From Methanonatronarchaeum sp. AMET-Sl (lineage in GTDB: Archaea > Halobacteriota > Methanonatronarchaeia > Methanonatronarchaeales > Methanonatronarchaeaceae), in contig NZ_CP122958.1 in NCBI RefSeq assembly GCF_029854155.1, positions 1,412,001 to 1,476,000 of the forward strand: a stretch of 64,000 nt of DNA, in the 5' to 3' direction. A program made the translations under genes and the position numbers. The notes beneath the pieces are model-generated. The model was not told the origin of the DNA, searched no databases, and was given only the letters and a program-made list of their open reading frames with translations. Shown in pieces: positions 15,184 through 27,917 of this stretch (position 1 is its first letter; the number at the start of each line of letters is the position of its first letter).

Positions 15184-15229
15184 ACTTCTCTCAAAGTATA
15201 TTTATATGTTGATTAGGTTTGTGAGAGAA
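15184..15229. repeat. Inverted repeat, 9 bp perfect arms
   Basis: CTTCTCTCA (15185-15193) and TGAGAGAAG (15221-15229) are perfect complements flanking about 27 bp that include a TATA-like GTATATTTATATG. It may be a regulatory palindrome or the edge of a decayed mobile element. Confidence 0.4.
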
Positions 15230-15273
15230 GCATGATGTTATAGCAAACCCCTCTGCTAGGATAAGGTCGGATG

Positions 15274-15308
15274 GAAGCCTTCCCCTCTTTAGGTAAAGGT
15301 CACTTCAC
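15274..15308 (+). repeat. Dispersed palindromic repeat, partial copy at the 3' end of gltX
   Basis: GAAGCCTTCCCCTCTTTAGG then TAAAGGTCACTTCAC resembles the hairpin half of the family (CTCTTTAGG core, TTTCAC end). It overlaps the last codon and stop of gltX by four bases. Confidence 0.4.
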
Positions 15309-16966
15309 CTGTGGGCGTAATAGGCTTTGAAGGGGTTTTTTTGGTGTAGTTTTACGAATCCATATCTTTCAAACTGGATTATTTCGTCTTTTTTGATGTT
15401 TTGGATTGTTTTTTCTGCTACGCCTTCTTCGATTTCGCCTTGTTTTATTATTTTTAGTGGTATGTTGTCTTTTGTTGTCCATTGTATTATGTCGGCTCCT
15501 TCTTGTAGTACTTTCAGGCTGTTTCCGGTGTATATTGCTTTTCCTTTATCGGTTATTTTTATGTTGTATAGGTCTTTTAGCCGTACAATATCTCCTTTTT
15601 CGGTTTTTTCTGCGTCTTGTTTTGGTATCAGTAGTGTAGGGTTTTTGGGTACGTCTATTTGTCTTGTTTCTTCTCGGTCTGGGTGTAGTGGTGGTGTTGC
15701 GGTGTATTGTTCTGCGTCTTTTATCTCTATTTCTATGGGGTTTGGTACGAAGAAGTATCTATCTGCTTTTTTGTCTATTATTTTTCTGTTTTCTGCGTAT
15801 AGTGTGGTCCAACTGAATTTTGAGTTTACTTCTGAAACTCCTAGTCCTTTCATGGCTGTTCTAATTGCTTCTGGCTGTATTCCTCTTTTTTTGAGAGCTC
15901 TTAATGTTCCTAGTCTTGTGTCGGCCCAACCGTTGTATTTGTCTTCTTCGATTCCTTTTTTTATGTTTCTTGTTGATAGTTCTACGCCTTCGATTGATAG
16001 TGTTCCGTGGTGTATGTATTCTGGGGTTTTCCAATCGAAGTAGTCGAATATGAATTCTTGTCTTATCATGTTTGGTATGTGGTCTTTTCCTCTGATTATA
16101 TGGGATATGTCCATTAGGTGGTCATCGATTGCTACTGAGAAATTCATTAAGGGGTATGCGTGGTATTTGTCTCCATATACTGGGTGTTCTTGGTCTACTA
16201 CTCTGAAGGCAGGCCATTCTCTTATTGCTGGATCCGGATGGTTTAGATATGTCTTTATTCGGAGTGCCACTTCTCCTTCTCTGTATTCGCCTTCAAGTGT
16301 TTTGTTCCATAGTTCTAGGTTTTTTTCTGGGGTTTGGTTTCTACAGTTACAGGCTTTTCCTTGTTTTTTAAGTTTTCTGAATTTTTCTGCCGGACATTCA
16401 CATACATATGCTTTATCTTTCTTGATTAGTTCTGTAGCGTATTTGTAGTATGTCTCGATTCTCTCTCCTTGTATAATTTTTTCGTCTACATCGATTTCTA
16501 GATATTTTATGTCTTCTTCGATCATCTGGTATGCTGGAGGGTATACTCTTTTGGGGTCGGTGTCTTCGATTCTTAGTATGAAATCGCCGTTGTATCTCTT
16601 TACGTATTCATCATTGAGTATTGCTGCTCTTGCGTGACCTAAGTGGAGGGGTCCGCTTGGGTTTGGTGCAAAACGCATTCTTACGTTTTCAGTTTCGCCA
16701 GGTAGGTCGGGTAGGTCTTTTTGTTCTTTTTCTTTTTCTTCTTCGAGTATTTCTGGCGCTATTTCGAGTAGTTTTTTCCGTTGTTCTTCAATTGACATTT
16801 TGTTGATTTCATTGATAACTTCTTTTACTGTTTGTTTTACTTCCGCTGCTTTTTCTCTGAGGTCTTCGCGTTCCCCCATTATACGGCTCATAACGGCTCC
16901 TACATCAGCTTCTCCACCATAATCTATGGCATTTGCTAGTGAATATTTCTCGATATCTTCTCTCAT
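15305..16966 (-). CDS. gltX: Glutamyl-tRNA synthetase (archaeal, GlnRS-like class)
   Basis: Charges tRNA-Glu, and in archaea also tRNA-Gln before GatDE transamidation. The 553-aa enzyme has the archaeal helical N-terminus (about 1-95), the class I HIGH motif as PNPSGPLHLGHARAAIL (about 100-116), RIEDTDPKRV, and a zinc-type cysteine cluster (CECPAEKF to CNCRN, about 186-208). The KMSKS site is diverged to ELSTRNIKKGI (about 330). The beta-barrel anticodon domain is of GlnRS type (about 375-553). It starts 19 bp after the RNase J gene, so they are probably co-transcribed. Confidence 0.95.
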   Translation of the reverse strand: MREDIEKYSLANAIDYGGEADVGAVMSRIMGEREDLREKAAEVKQTVKEVINEINKMSIEEQRKKLLEIAPEILEEEKEKEQKDLPDLPGETENVRMRFAPNPSGPLHLGHARAAILNDEYVKRYNGDFILRIEDTDPKRVYPPAYQMIEEDIKYLEIDVDEKIIQGERIETYYKYATELIKKDKAYVCECPAEKFRKLKKQGKACNCRNQTPEKNLELWNKTLEGEYREGEVALRIKTYLNHPDPAIREWPAFRVVDQEHPVYGDKYHAYPLMNFSVAIDDHLMDISHIIRGKDHIPNMIRQEFIFDYFDWKTPEYIHHGTLSIEGVELSTRNIKKGIEEDKYNGWADTRLGTLRALKKRGIQPEAIRTAMKGLGVSEVNSKFSWTTLYAENRKIIDKKADRYFFVPNPIEIEIKDAEQYTATPPLHPDREETRQIDVPKNPTLLIPKQDAEKTEKGDIVRLKDLYNIKITDKGKAIYTGNSLKVLQEGADIIQWTTKDNIPLKIIKQGEIEEGVAEKTIQNIKKDEIIQFERYGFVKLHQKNPFKAYYAHR

Positions 16967-16984
16967 GAAAGGTCACCGGGTTTT

Positions 16985-18322
<1,338 letters not shown>

Positions 18323-18645
18323 GTTTTTTACTCCTTTTTCTTGTTTTTCTGTTTATATATCATTTTTTTAGAAAACACTCATTAGTGCTTAGTACCCAAT
18401 TTGGGTGAATTTTAATTAATAAAATAATTGGTTAATTCATTAAGTCAATATTCCATCTATATCTTACTTAGATGAAAAACCATGTTTCTTGTTTCGTTCG
18501 AGTTAATTGGTTCTTATTTGTTTTTATAATTTCTCAATCAATTCAGGATGTTGGGAGAACAATAGCTCCAAACTAAAAGATAGTTTTTAGGTTTAATTGA
18601 TTGAAATGTATAACGTTTATTTCAAGAGGTTAATGCTTGGTTTTT
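18323..18645. other. Intergenic, with the rnj promoter
   Basis: AT-rich DNA without a credible ORF. The only support is for a minus-strand TATA-like box (GATATATAAAC, about 18351-18362) serving rnj. I see no hairpin repeat of the dispersed family here. Confidence 0.4.
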
Positions 18646-19698
18646 TTATAGTGATCTTTCTTTTATCCATTCTTTTGTTTCGCCTGTAATCACTTTGGGT
18701 GTTTCTTTAAGTTCTGAAATGTTTTTTGAACCAGTTAAAAACATTGCTATTATTAACTCTTCTTTTAATTGGTTTATTCGTTTTGTCAGGTTTTCAATAT
18801 CTTTTGTTGCTGGCTCTACTAATGGTAGTGCTGACCCTGCTACATCAGCGTTTAATGCAATGCTTTTCGCTATATCTATACCAGACCTTATTCCTCCACT
18901 AGCCATGATCGGTAAGTTCACATCTGCCTCTAAAAGGCTTACCGCAGTAGGTATCCCCCAACCACTAAATGTCTGACCCAACTGCTCTTTTAATATATTT
19001 CCTTCATTCCTAGCCCGTATACTTTCAATTATTGTCCAATCGGTGCCTCCAAGACCCGCTACATCGATTGCATCAACCCCAGCATCTCTAAGCAGTTCTG
19101 CTACAGGCCTTGAGACTCCAGCACCTGTTTCTTTAACCATCACCGGAATATCTAGTCGGTTGGAAAGGTTTTCAATAGCATCTATAACTCCCTTTCCATT
19201 TGTGTCTCCCTCTAACTGAATGGCTTCCTGTAGAAAATTTAGGTGGATGCAGAATACATCCGCGTCTATCATATCTATAGCTTGATAGGCTTCTTCAACA
19301 CCATATCCATCTGCGAATTGTGGTGCCCCTAAATTAGCTATTTTAAGAGCGTTAGGAGCATATTCTGAAACAATTTTAAGTGAACCAGCCAATGAATCAT
19401 TTTCAATAGCTGCTCTCTGACTACCAACACCAATACCTATATTTAATTTCTCAGCAGCTATAGCCAATCTTCTATTTACATCTCTCAAGTTCGGATGGCC
19501 TCCAGTAATTGCTGGAATTACAAATGGAAAATCAAGTTTTTTGTTAAGAAATGTTGTAGTTGTATCAACCTCGTTTTTATCAACTTCGGGTAATGCTTTA
19601 TGCAATAACGTTACATCCTGAAAACCGGTACTTCCCGACTCAACATCATATTTCTTACTCACATAGAGATGTTCTAGTTTCCTATCGGTTATCTTCAT
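18646..19698 (-). CDS. fni: Isopentenyl-diphosphate delta-isomerase, type 2 (FMN-dependent)
   Basis: Interconverts IPP and DMAPP using reduced FMN. The 350-aa TIM barrel has RKLEHLYV near the N-terminus, the phosphate/FMN motif AITGGHPN (about 62-69), GVGSQRAAI (about 95-103) and HLNFLQEAIQLEGD (about 152-165). Further on are VMVKETGAGVSR (about 189-200), VAGLGGTDW and ASGGIRSGIDIAKSIALNAD (about 266-285). I prefer the second of two adjacent ATGs (19698) because of GAGAGGT spacing; 19701 is possible. It ends the archaeal mevalonate series mvk-ipk-fni. Confidence 0.95.
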   Translation of the reverse strand: MKITDRKLEHLYVSKKYDVESGSTGFQDVTLLHKALPEVDKNEVDTTTTFLNKKLDFPFVIPAITGGHPNLRDVNRRLAIAAEKLNIGIGVGSQRAAIENDSLAGSLKIVSEYAPNALKIANLGAPQFADGYGVEEAYQAIDMIDADVFCIHLNFLQEAIQLEGDTNGKGVIDAIENLSNRLDIPVMVKETGAGVSRPVAELLRDAGVDAIDVAGLGGTDWTIIESIRARNEGNILKEQLGQTFSGWGIPTAVSLLEADVNLPIMASGGIRSGIDIAKSIALNADVAGSALPLVEPATKDIENLTKRINQLKEELIIAMFLTGSKNISELKETPKVITGETKEWIKERSL

Positions 19699-19860
19699 CA
19701 TTGACCTCTCTATCTACCAAAATATTCTTAATTTAGATTAAAGATTTAGTAACCATTCGATTTAACCAAACTTGACTTACTCACTCTGTATATAGAACTT
19801 GAAACAACAATTTACTTTTCCAAAATAATTTCCATCAATCTACAGAGAAATCAAGCAGAG

Positions 19861-19891
19861 TACCTCGGGGCTTGATCCTGAGGTATTTCAC
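19861..19891. repeat. Short palindrome TACCTC..GAGGTA
   Basis: TACCTC (19861-19866) and GAGGTA (19880-19885) flank GGGGCTTGATCCT, followed by TTTCAC. That ending is shared with the dispersed palindromic family just downstream. Confidence 0.35.
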
Positions 19892-19901
19892 TTAAATATC
19901 G

Positions 19902-19954
19902 GTGACATCCTCTTCTCCTTGAAGGAAGAGGTCTTTGCCCTGAATCAAGATAAA
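19902..19954 (+). repeat. Dispersed palindromic repeat
   Basis: GTGACATCCTCTTCTCCTTG, then AAGGAAGAGG, then TCTTTGCCCTGAATCAAGAT. It is a full copy with the family's head (GACATCC), hairpin and tail (GCCCTGAATCAAGATAA). It lies in the 420-bp gap between fni and ipk, which holds no gene. Confidence 0.65.
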
Positions 19955-20119
19955 TGAAACGAATTAACTCTTTTAATTTAAAATACAATATTAATCTAAT
20001 ATACAATGAATTTTTACTTTCTTCTCATATGGAAATACTCGGTTTATTTGGAGCATTCTCTAAAATCGCTTTAATTTAGTGTATTGCTGGAAATAGTTTA
20101 ACAACCATAGTTTTATAGT

Positions 20120-20875
20120 TTATTTTATTTCGGTTCCTATTTTTTGGCCTTCAAGGAATTTTGTTATCGATTCGGGTTTTGTTGCATCGAATATATAGGA
20201 TGGTATGTTTGTGTCTAAGAGTTCTTTTACTTTGTTTTTCATGCCACCTGTTACGTCTGTTGACTCGGATGTTTTGAGGTGTTTTTTATGTTTTTGTTTG
20301 AATTTATCGATTTTTTCGCCATTACTGTTTAGTACTGGTGTTTTTGTTGCCATTCCTATTCTATCTATTTCTAGTTTGCTGTTTCTAGCTATGTATGAGA
20401 TTATTTTGTCCCCTGATAGTACGGATCCTCCGAACTCTGTATCTAATACCATGTCTCCATGTAATATTGGTATCATTTCTTTTTTTATTGCTGAATAGAT
20501 TAATTCTAGTTCGAATTTTTTTATCTGGCCTTTTTTGGAGATTACACATGAGGATGGGTGTATCGTTAGGGTTGGGGCTCCATGTTCATTTAATGATTTT
20601 ACAAAAAATGTATTTAGTTCTTTAACACTTCTTCTAACTTTTTCCATTGAAATTAAAGCTTTTCTAGACCTATCTCTCTCTGTTATTTTTTTGGGTTTAA
20701 TTAGGTTTTCTTCTTTTACTATTGGATGGCCATATGAACCTGCTCCATGTACTAATATCAATTTTTTTGGTGATTTAGCTATTTCTTTCGTGACTCTGTT
20801 AACTGTTTTTTCATCGATAGACTTATATCCATTTTTTTCTGTTATAACGCTTCCACCTACTTTAAGTAGCTTCAT
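20120..20875 (-). CDS. ipk: Isopentenyl phosphate kinase
   Basis: Phosphorylates isopentenyl phosphate to IPP, the last step of the archaeal alternative mevalonate pathway. It is an amino-acid-kinase fold of 251 aa. LKVGGSVITEK (about 4-14) is the nucleotide loop. HGAGSYGHPIVKEE (about 44-57) carries the catalytic His. HGDMVLDTEFGGSVLSGDKI (about 139-158) and DVTGGMKNKVKELLD (about 207-221) complete the site. Its start overlaps the mvk stop by four bases, coupling the two kinases. Confidence 0.95.
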   Translation of the reverse strand: MKLLKVGGSVITEKNGYKSIDEKTVNRVTKEIAKSPKKLILVHGAGSYGHPIVKEENLIKPKKITERDRSRKALISMEKVRRSVKELNTFFVKSLNEHGAPTLTIHPSSCVISKKGQIKKFELELIYSAIKKEMIPILHGDMVLDTEFGGSVLSGDKIISYIARNSKLEIDRIGMATKTPVLNSNGEKIDKFKQKHKKHLKTSESTDVTGGMKNKVKELLDTNIPSYIFDATKPESITKFLEGQKIGTEIK

Positions 20876-21840
20876 TCTTCACGTACTCCAGTTCTTGTTA
20901 TCTTTGTTTCAAATGCTTCATATCCATTTGATTTAATTGATGACTTGATTTTTTGTGAATTATTTCCTATGGCAAGTATACAGCCACCACCACCAGCACC
21001 GGTTATTTTTGCTCCTGAAGCACCTGCTTCCCGAGCTATATATACTATTTCATTTAGTTTTTGGGTTCCAACACCCAATGAATCTAAAAGTCCATGGTTT
21101 ACGTTCATCAATCTACCTACTGCATCATAATCATTTTTATTAACTGATTGAAGGCCTTGTTTGGTTATTTTACCTATAGATGTTATTACCGGCTCGATGA
21201 TTTCTGGGAAACTTTCTTTAAGTCTACTTACTTGTTCAACTAGAACTCCAGTTGGACCTGGTTGGCCGGTGAATCCAATTACAACAGGAATCTCTAGAGA
21301 GCCTTTTTTCTCCAATTCTTCTCCTGTTTCAACCCATGTCAAACCACCCATTGTTGAGGTGAAAGTATCACATGGACTAGCTCTTTTCTGAACCTTTTTT
21401 TCAACTCTGTATGCAGTTTCTGCTATTTCATCCTTAGTTAGCTCTAAACCTAGTAATTCGGATAGACTTTTTATTGATGCAACGGTTACTGCTGCGGATG
21501 AACCTAATCCTCCACCATAAGGCAATTGGCTTTCTATATTCATCTCAAACCCAGGTATATCTTTTTCAATCGATTTAATTTCCTTAATTGATTCGAAGAC
21601 ATATTCAAGTGGTTTTAATGTTCTTTCTCCCGGGATTAAGCGAGTTTCATCATTTATTAATTCTACCGTTACGTCTTTAAAAAAAAGATCATTTGAAAAA
21701 ACCTTTATTACATTATCCGATCTCTCTTCAACTGTAACAAAAACTCTCTCATCTATTGCACATGCTAACGCTGGTTCGCCATAAACAACGGCGTGTTCAC
21801 CAAATAAATACACTTTTCCAGGTGCAGAAAACTTAATCAT
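20872..21840 (-). CDS. mvk: Mevalonate kinase
   Basis: Makes phosphomevalonate from mevalonate for isoprenoid lipid synthesis. GHMP fold of 322 aa: APGKVYLFGEHAVVYGEPAL (about 6-25), the P-loop PYGGGLGSSAAVTVAS (about 111-126), the Asp in RASPCDTFTSTMGG (about 153-166) and GASGAKITGAGGGGCILAIG (about 274-293). All catalytic features are intact. Gene order with memo upstream and ipk-fni downstream is the familiar archaeal arrangement. Confidence 0.96.
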   Translation of the reverse strand: MIKFSAPGKVYLFGEHAVVYGEPALACAIDERVFVTVEERSDNVIKVFSNDLFFKDVTVELINDETRLIPGERTLKPLEYVFESIKEIKSIEKDIPGFEMNIESQLPYGGGLGSSAAVTVASIKSLSELLGLELTKDEIAETAYRVEKKVQKRASPCDTFTSTMGGLTWVETGEELEKKGSLEIPVVIGFTGQPGPTGVLVEQVSRLKESFPEIIEPVITSIGKITKQGLQSVNKNDYDAVGRLMNVNHGLLDSLGVGTQKLNEIVYIAREAGASGAKITGAGGGGCILAIGNNSQKIKSSIKSNGYEAFETKITRTGVREE

Positions 21841-21946
21841 TATAAACCACTTTGATTAGATAATTCAAGATTATTAAGTCTTTATTAGAGATACAGACCC
21901 GTTTCTACTTATAATTTAATTTTTTCTCTGAAAGATTGATTTATGG

Positions 21947-21999
21947 CACCTTTATCTCCCTACCCTAATGAGGGGTTTTAGCCCGAAATCAAAACATAA
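21947..21999 (+). repeat. Dispersed palindromic repeat, short copy
   Basis: TATCTCCCTACCCTAATGAG then GGGTTTTAGCCCGAAATCAA. It keeps the tail (TTTTAGCCC..AATCAA) but has a reduced hairpin. It lies between memo and mvk. Confidence 0.5.
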
Positions 22000-22057
22000 A
22001 TTAAACCACTTTAAGATAATTTTCAAAGCCTTGTTTTCCCTAACTTATTTCAGGTTT

Positions 22058-22834
22058 TCATCTAAAGTTTATTGCTGCGTAACCTACGACTTGATTTCTA
22101 TCTCCGGTTGTTTCTGCACTTGTTGTATACTCAAGTAATTCACCTTCTACTTCTTGGTTTCTAGCAATCTCTATTGCAACAGCTATTGGGCCATATCCGC
22201 AGATAGATATGTTGTTTTTTCTTACTGTGTTGTAAAATCCATCTATGTCTAGGTTTAGTATTTTTTCTATAGCTTTTTTGTCTTTCTTTTTTGCAGAACT
22301 CTCTGATTCGTAATGTGTGAAATCGCTGCTTGAAATTAAAGCTACTTCATATTCTTCCATTATCTCTAGTATTTTCTGGGATAACTCAATAGCGGTTTCC
22401 TTGTCTTGTAGTCCCATAGAGATTGGCACGATTTTGAAGTCTTTATGGAGGTATTGTAAGAAGGGGAGTTGTACTTCTATCGAGTGTTCTTGTTCATGGG
22501 CCAATGAGTCATATACAGCTATATCTGTTAGTTTATCTGATATCCCTGTATCTACCTCGATTTCGCCCAAGGGTGTTTTCCAACGATCTTTTGATAGGGA
22601 TAGAGCGGCTCCACGTCCATGATGGTCTGGCCCTACAATAATGTATGTATCAACATCTCTTAGAGTTGAAATAGATTTTCCTGCGACTCTACCTGAATAT
22701 CTATATCCTGCATGTGGAGAAATAGCTACCAATCCATCTCTAGATTCAGTAACGCTAACATTTTTCTCTATAAAATCAATTAACTCTTTTTTAGATCCGG
22801 GATAGAAGGTGCCAGATACTGCTGGATTCCTCAT
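22058..22834 (-). CDS. MEMO family protein (class III dioxygenase-like)
   Basis: A protein of the MEMO1/LigB-related fold, almost universally encoded beside rpsB-eno or mvk in archaea; biochemical role unsettled. I start it at the ATG at 22834 (MRNPAVSGTFYPGSKKELID), the conserved N-terminus, rather than an in-frame TTG at 22861. Conserved metal-site residues lie in ISPHAGYRYSG (about 38-48), GPDHHGRG (about 68-75), HEQEHSIEVQLPFLQYL (about 112-128) and SSDFTHYE (about 173-180). 258 aa is typical. Confidence 0.93.
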   Translation of the reverse strand: MRNPAVSGTFYPGSKKELIDFIEKNVSVTESRDGLVAISPHAGYRYSGRVAGKSISTLRDVDTYIIVGPDHHGRGAALSLSKDRWKTPLGEIEVDTGISDKLTDIAVYDSLAHEQEHSIEVQLPFLQYLHKDFKIVPISMGLQDKETAIELSQKILEIMEEYEVALISSSDFTHYESESSAKKKDKKAIEKILNLDIDGFYNTVRKNNISICGYGPIAVAIEIARNQEVEGELLEYTTSAETTGDRNQVVGYAAINFR

Positions 22835-22889
22835 ATTTATTTCTATTGTATATTTGAACAAAGATTTTTCGTTCCCACACTAAACCTCA

Positions 22890-22943
22890 GGGACATCCTT
22901 ATCCCCCTAGAGAGGAGAGTTCTCACCCCTGAATCAACGTGAA
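22890..22943 (+). repeat. Dispersed palindromic repeat
   Basis: GGACATCCTTATCCCCCTAG, then AGAGGAGAGTTCTCACCCCT, then GAATCAACGTG. Head, hairpin and a degenerate tail are recognisable, between memo and rpsB. Confidence 0.55.
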
Positions 22944-23015
22944 AGTGTTCTAAAAAATATATTTAGGGCTCTCTTTAGCGTTTTTATTTCCCTATATCAA
23001 GGGTTTTTTATTGGG

Positions 23016-23035
23016 CCACGGGTTTTGGCCCGTGG
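23016..23035 (-). terminator. Hairpin after rpsB
   Basis: CCACGGG (23016-23022) and CCCGTGG (23029-23035) form a perfect 7-bp stem with a 6-nt loop, 18 bp past the rpsB stop on the minus strand. It probably ends the rpoK-eno-rpsB transcript. Confidence 0.5.
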
Positions 23036-23053
23036 TTTCTGGGTTTTTTGAGT

Positions 23054-23674
<621 letters not shown>

Positions 23675-23696
23675 TTTAACACCTCATTTTTTTAGG

Positions 23697-25366
<1,670 letters not shown>

Positions 25367-25600
25367 TTAAGTCGATTCAGTTTGACTCTCCCGATATTCA
25401 TCAAAACTACCGAAATAATGATTACGTTTCTTAGTTTTATCACGAACTGTTAGAGGTATAACCTCTTCATCAAGTTCTTTCTTAGCAATGTCAATAGACT
25501 CCATCTCCTCATCCGTCTCTACAAGAACCGGTGCACCAAGAGATATCTGTAGAGCTCTGGCCCCAATTATCCTAGCCTTTTCAAACTTTGTATACTTCAA
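25367..25600 (-). CDS. rpoK: DNA-directed RNA polymerase subunit K (Rpb6 homologue)
   Basis: A small subunit that clamps RpoA'. The 77-aa sequence has the unmistakable [20 protein letters not shown] (about 2-21) followed by GAPVLVE, and a [16 protein letters not shown] strand near the middle. It starts with TTG, supported by GAGGTG eight bases upstream. The C-terminal 20 residues are polar and variable. It precedes enolase and rpsB, a common archaeal arrangement, although rpoN lies 13 kb away. Confidence 0.95.
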   Translation of the reverse strand: MKYTKFEKARIIGARALQISLGAPVLVETDEEMESIDIAKKELDEEVIPLTVRDKTKKRNHYFGSFDEYRESQTEST

Positions 25601-25856
25601 AACAATGACACCTCACAAGAAAAAATAAATCATTCAGCCAACATAGTTAAATCTCCAACAATAAAAACCTTTTGACTTAAAACCAAAAACATACCCGCAA
25701 CTCTATCCTAAACCGGAAAAAACAAGCAATAAAGAAGTTCGCCGGTCAAAAACTCAGACATCTCCATTAAATAGTTCCCAAAAACAAGCTCTAAACAAAG
25801 AAAATCTAATTAAATTCTATTTATGAAGACCAAAATTAAGTTAAAAACCAATGAAA
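25601..25856. other. Intergenic upstream of rpoK
   Basis: AT-rich DNA with no credible ORF; presumably it contains the rpoK promoter. The rest of the gap holds a dispersed repeat and an open frame lacking a start codon, listed separately. Confidence 0.3.
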
Positions 25857-25906
25857 TGACCTCCCCCTCAAAGAGAAGAGGTCTTAGCCCTGAGTTAAGA
25901 TAAAAC
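25857..25906 (+). repeat. Dispersed palindromic repeat
   Basis: TGACCTCCCCCTCAAAGAGA, then AGAGGTCTTAGCCCTGAGTT, then AAGATAAAAC. The tail is identical over 20 bases to the copy at 36.7 kb. Confidence 0.65.
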
Positions 25907-26096
25907 ATGTTTCGAATATAGCTATAAAATCCGGTATTTTTCAAATATTTTAATAGAGCTGGAAATACATTGGTTTTGTCACGACTTTGCTAATGAGGTT
26001 GAAGCCTTTGGAAAAACTTATCTTAAGGTTGTCAAGCCTTCTAAAGCAAATAAAACATCACTTTGTAGGCTAGTTAAAAGAAGAAAAGAGGTTTGA
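25899..26096 (+). pseudogene. Open frame of 65 codons without a usual start codon; possible gene remnant
   Basis: Between the tail of the dispersed repeat and the next gene, 65 sense codons are open, ending TGA at 26096, five bases before the ATG of the membrane protein gene. No ATG, GTG or TTG is in frame; a CTG lies at 25959. The translation looks protein-like (EIHWFCHDFANEVEAFGKTY, then KVVKPSKANKTSLCRL), but I recognise no family. It may be a decayed gene truncated by the repeat, or chance. Confidence 0.2.
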
Positions 26097-26101
26097 AGAT
26101 T

Positions 26102-26425
26102 ATGGTTGAACTTAAAGATTGGTACAAATACTTATGGATATTAGGTTTTTTAGGATTGTTAGGTTTGTTCACAGATAATTGGGCATTCTATGGTTTTTTC
26201 GGTTTTTTTGGATTTATAGCATTTAGATCCACTAAACCTGCACAAGTAGATCTAAATAGATCCACAAGAAATGCCTTTATAGTTTCATTGCTAATATTCG
26301 CAACTTTCACCCCATACGCTACCTTAGTCGATATACCTGAATTGTATATCTCCGGATATGCCCTAAATTTCACTTTAATGATACTAGTATTCGTACTCTC
26401 AATGATGTACTACGAAAAAAAATAA
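26102..26425 (+). CDS. Small membrane protein, DUF3796-like
   Basis: A 107-aa integral membrane protein of unknown function with four predicted TM segments: about 10-26, 30-45 (Gly/Phe-rich FFGFFGFIAF), 58-76 and 85-103. The Gly-Phe-Leu repeats around WILGFLGLLGLF resemble small DUF3796-type proteins. I use the ATG at 26102, preceded by AGAGGT; an in-frame TTG lies at 26093. No enzyme motif is present. It precedes the SWIM gene by about 220 bp and is probably not in its operon. Confidence 0.6.
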   Translation: MVELKDWYKYLWILGFLGLLGLFTDNWAFYGFFGFFGFIAFRSTKPAQVDLNRSTRNAFIVSLLIFATFTPYATLVDIPELYISGYALNFTLMILVFVLSMMYYEKK

Positions 26426-26644
26426 CAAAAAAACCAATAGAACTCAAAAACAGGTTAAAACCTACCAAAACCTACCAACCATCTATTATTTATATTAAAT
26501 AGATCTTTTGATTAATTGGTAAACAACTAAACTACTCCATGCAGTTTTTTATTTAGAGGTTTTTGTACATCCAAAAATCTTTGTTGTTGAAAAATATCTA
26601 GAACTGTAACTAATACTGTAACTAGTAACTATAGCATTCTATTC

Positions 26645-26977
26645 TTGGAGCTGGGTTATATCACTAGAGAAATTGAGTTATCTGATATTGAAGAAGATGT
26701 TATCGAAATACATGGGAAGAGAGGGGAAAAGGCTGTTAAAGGCGTTAAAAAGGATTGTGTTAAGAAATATAGGGATTTCTGGGTTGTTGTAGGTAGTGAA
26801 GACCATGTAGTTATAAATGATGCTTTTTGTGACTGTGAAGATTATTTATACGAAGTTTCCTCAAGAAACTCGGATATAGAGTATTGTTGGCATGCTATAG
26901 CCGTTAAACTAGCTAAAAAAACAGGCTTATATAGTGAAGTAGATGTTTGGTATCATGAAATCAAAAAAAACCTGTAG
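26645..26977 (+). CDS. Stand-alone SWIM zinc-finger protein
   Basis: A 110-aa acidic protein whose central [10 protein letters not shown] and [11 protein letters not shown] (about 60-90) make the CxC..CxH zinc pattern of SWIM fingers, known to bind DNA or partner proteins. No helicase or other domain is attached. The frame contains no Met codon: the start given is TTG at 26645 with no obvious Shine-Dalgarno, so the N-terminus is uncertain. Family function is unknown; it could be a regulator or adaptor. Confidence 0.7.
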   Translation: MELGYITREIELSDIEEDVIEIHGKRGEKAVKGVKKDCVKKYRDFWVVVGSEDHVVINDAFCDCEDYLYEVSSRNSDIEYCWHAIAVKLAKKTGLYSEVDVWYHEIKKNL

Positions 26978-27133
26978 TCAAAAAAACTATTTTAACTATT
27001 TTTCTTCACATAAATAGAAAGATCAAAAATACAAATCATTGATACAACTTATTTGCAGTTGGATTCAATTACTTGTTAAACTAATAGATTAATTAGATTA
27101 ATAGATCATGGTTTTTAGTTGGGTTGTTTGTTT

Positions 27134-27811
27134 ATGGTTGAAATAATATCTTTTGATGCTGATGGGACTTTGTTTAGAGTTGATATTTTGAAGAGGTTTT
27201 GGTTTCAAGAAATTCCAAAACTATATGCTGATAGACATTCAGTTGAACTGGATGAGGCTGTTTCTGAAGTTAAGGGACAGTATAAGGAGATTGGTCCCAG
27301 TGATATTAGGTGGTATTTACCTGAATATTGGTTTAATCGTTTTGAATTAACTGAATCTCCTAGAGAAGTGGTTAATGAGATTAGTCATGAGGTATCGCTT
27401 TATGGTGATGCTAGAGATGCTTTGATTGAGTTAAATAAGGATTATACATTAATTGTTGTTTCAAATTCTCCGAGAGAGATACTTGATACACAGATTAGTC
27501 GGATACCTTCATATTTTGATTATGTTTATAGCTCAGTTTCAGATTTTAAAAAAGTAAAAAACGACCCTGATTCTTATAGGCTGGTTGCAAAAGACCTGGA
27601 TGTTGCTCCAGATAGAATTCTCCATGTGGGGGATAATAGGGAGCATGATTTCGAAGTTCCAAGACAGATAGGAATGAAGTCCTTACACCTTGATAGGTAT
27701 ACAGATAATCAAAAAGAAAACAGAATAAACAGTTTGAGAGAACTCACAAACAGTGATTTAATCAAAAAAATTAGGTCAAAAGAAATATTCAAAGAGATCC
27801 AAGAAAACTAG
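27134..27811 (+). CDS. HAD-superfamily hydrolase
   Basis: A phosphatase-like protein of 225 aa. Motif I is [10 protein letters not shown] (about 6-15, with both Asp), motif [11 protein letters not shown] (about 108-116, Ser in place of Thr) and motif III the Lys in [13 protein letters not shown]. Motif IV is [20 protein letters not shown] (about 159-178). The cap (about 16-95) is helical, as in the phosphoglycolate phosphatase-like class. I start it at the ATG at 27134 rather than TTG at 27119. Substrate unknown. A dispersed palindrome follows its stop. Confidence 0.88.
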   Translation: MVEIISFDADGTLFRVDILKRFWFQEIPKLYADRHSVELDEAVSEVKGQYKEIGPSDIRWYLPEYWFNRFELTESPREVVNEISHEVSLYGDARDALIELNKDYTLIVVSNSPREILDTQISRIPSYFDYVYSSVSDFKKVKNDPDSYRLVAKDLDVAPDRILHVGDNREHDFEVPRQIGMKSLHLDRYTDNQKENRINSLRELTNSDLIKKIRSKEIFKEIQEN

Positions 27812-27812
27812 T

Positions 27813-27862
27813 TTTATCTTGATTCAGGGCTAAAACCTCTTCTCTTTAGGGAGAGGAGGATG
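27813..27862 (-). repeat. Dispersed palindromic repeat
   Basis: On the plus strand it reads TTATCTTGATTCAGGGCTAA, then AACCTCTTCTCTTTAGGGAG, then AGGAGGATG. This is the reverse complement of the 19.9-kb copy, with a perfect tail, directly after the HAD gene. Confidence 0.65.
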
Positions 27863-27917
27863 GAACTAAAACAAGATAATAGTTTTTTTGAATGAGTATT
27901 GTGTTTTATCTCCTTGT

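Noticed and set aside
15327..16043. 238-codon ORF on the plus strand opposite gltX
   Set aside because: It lies wholly inside gltX, which has all synthetase motifs. The product is Ser/Phe/Leu-rich low-complexity sequence produced by the A-rich coding strand opposite.
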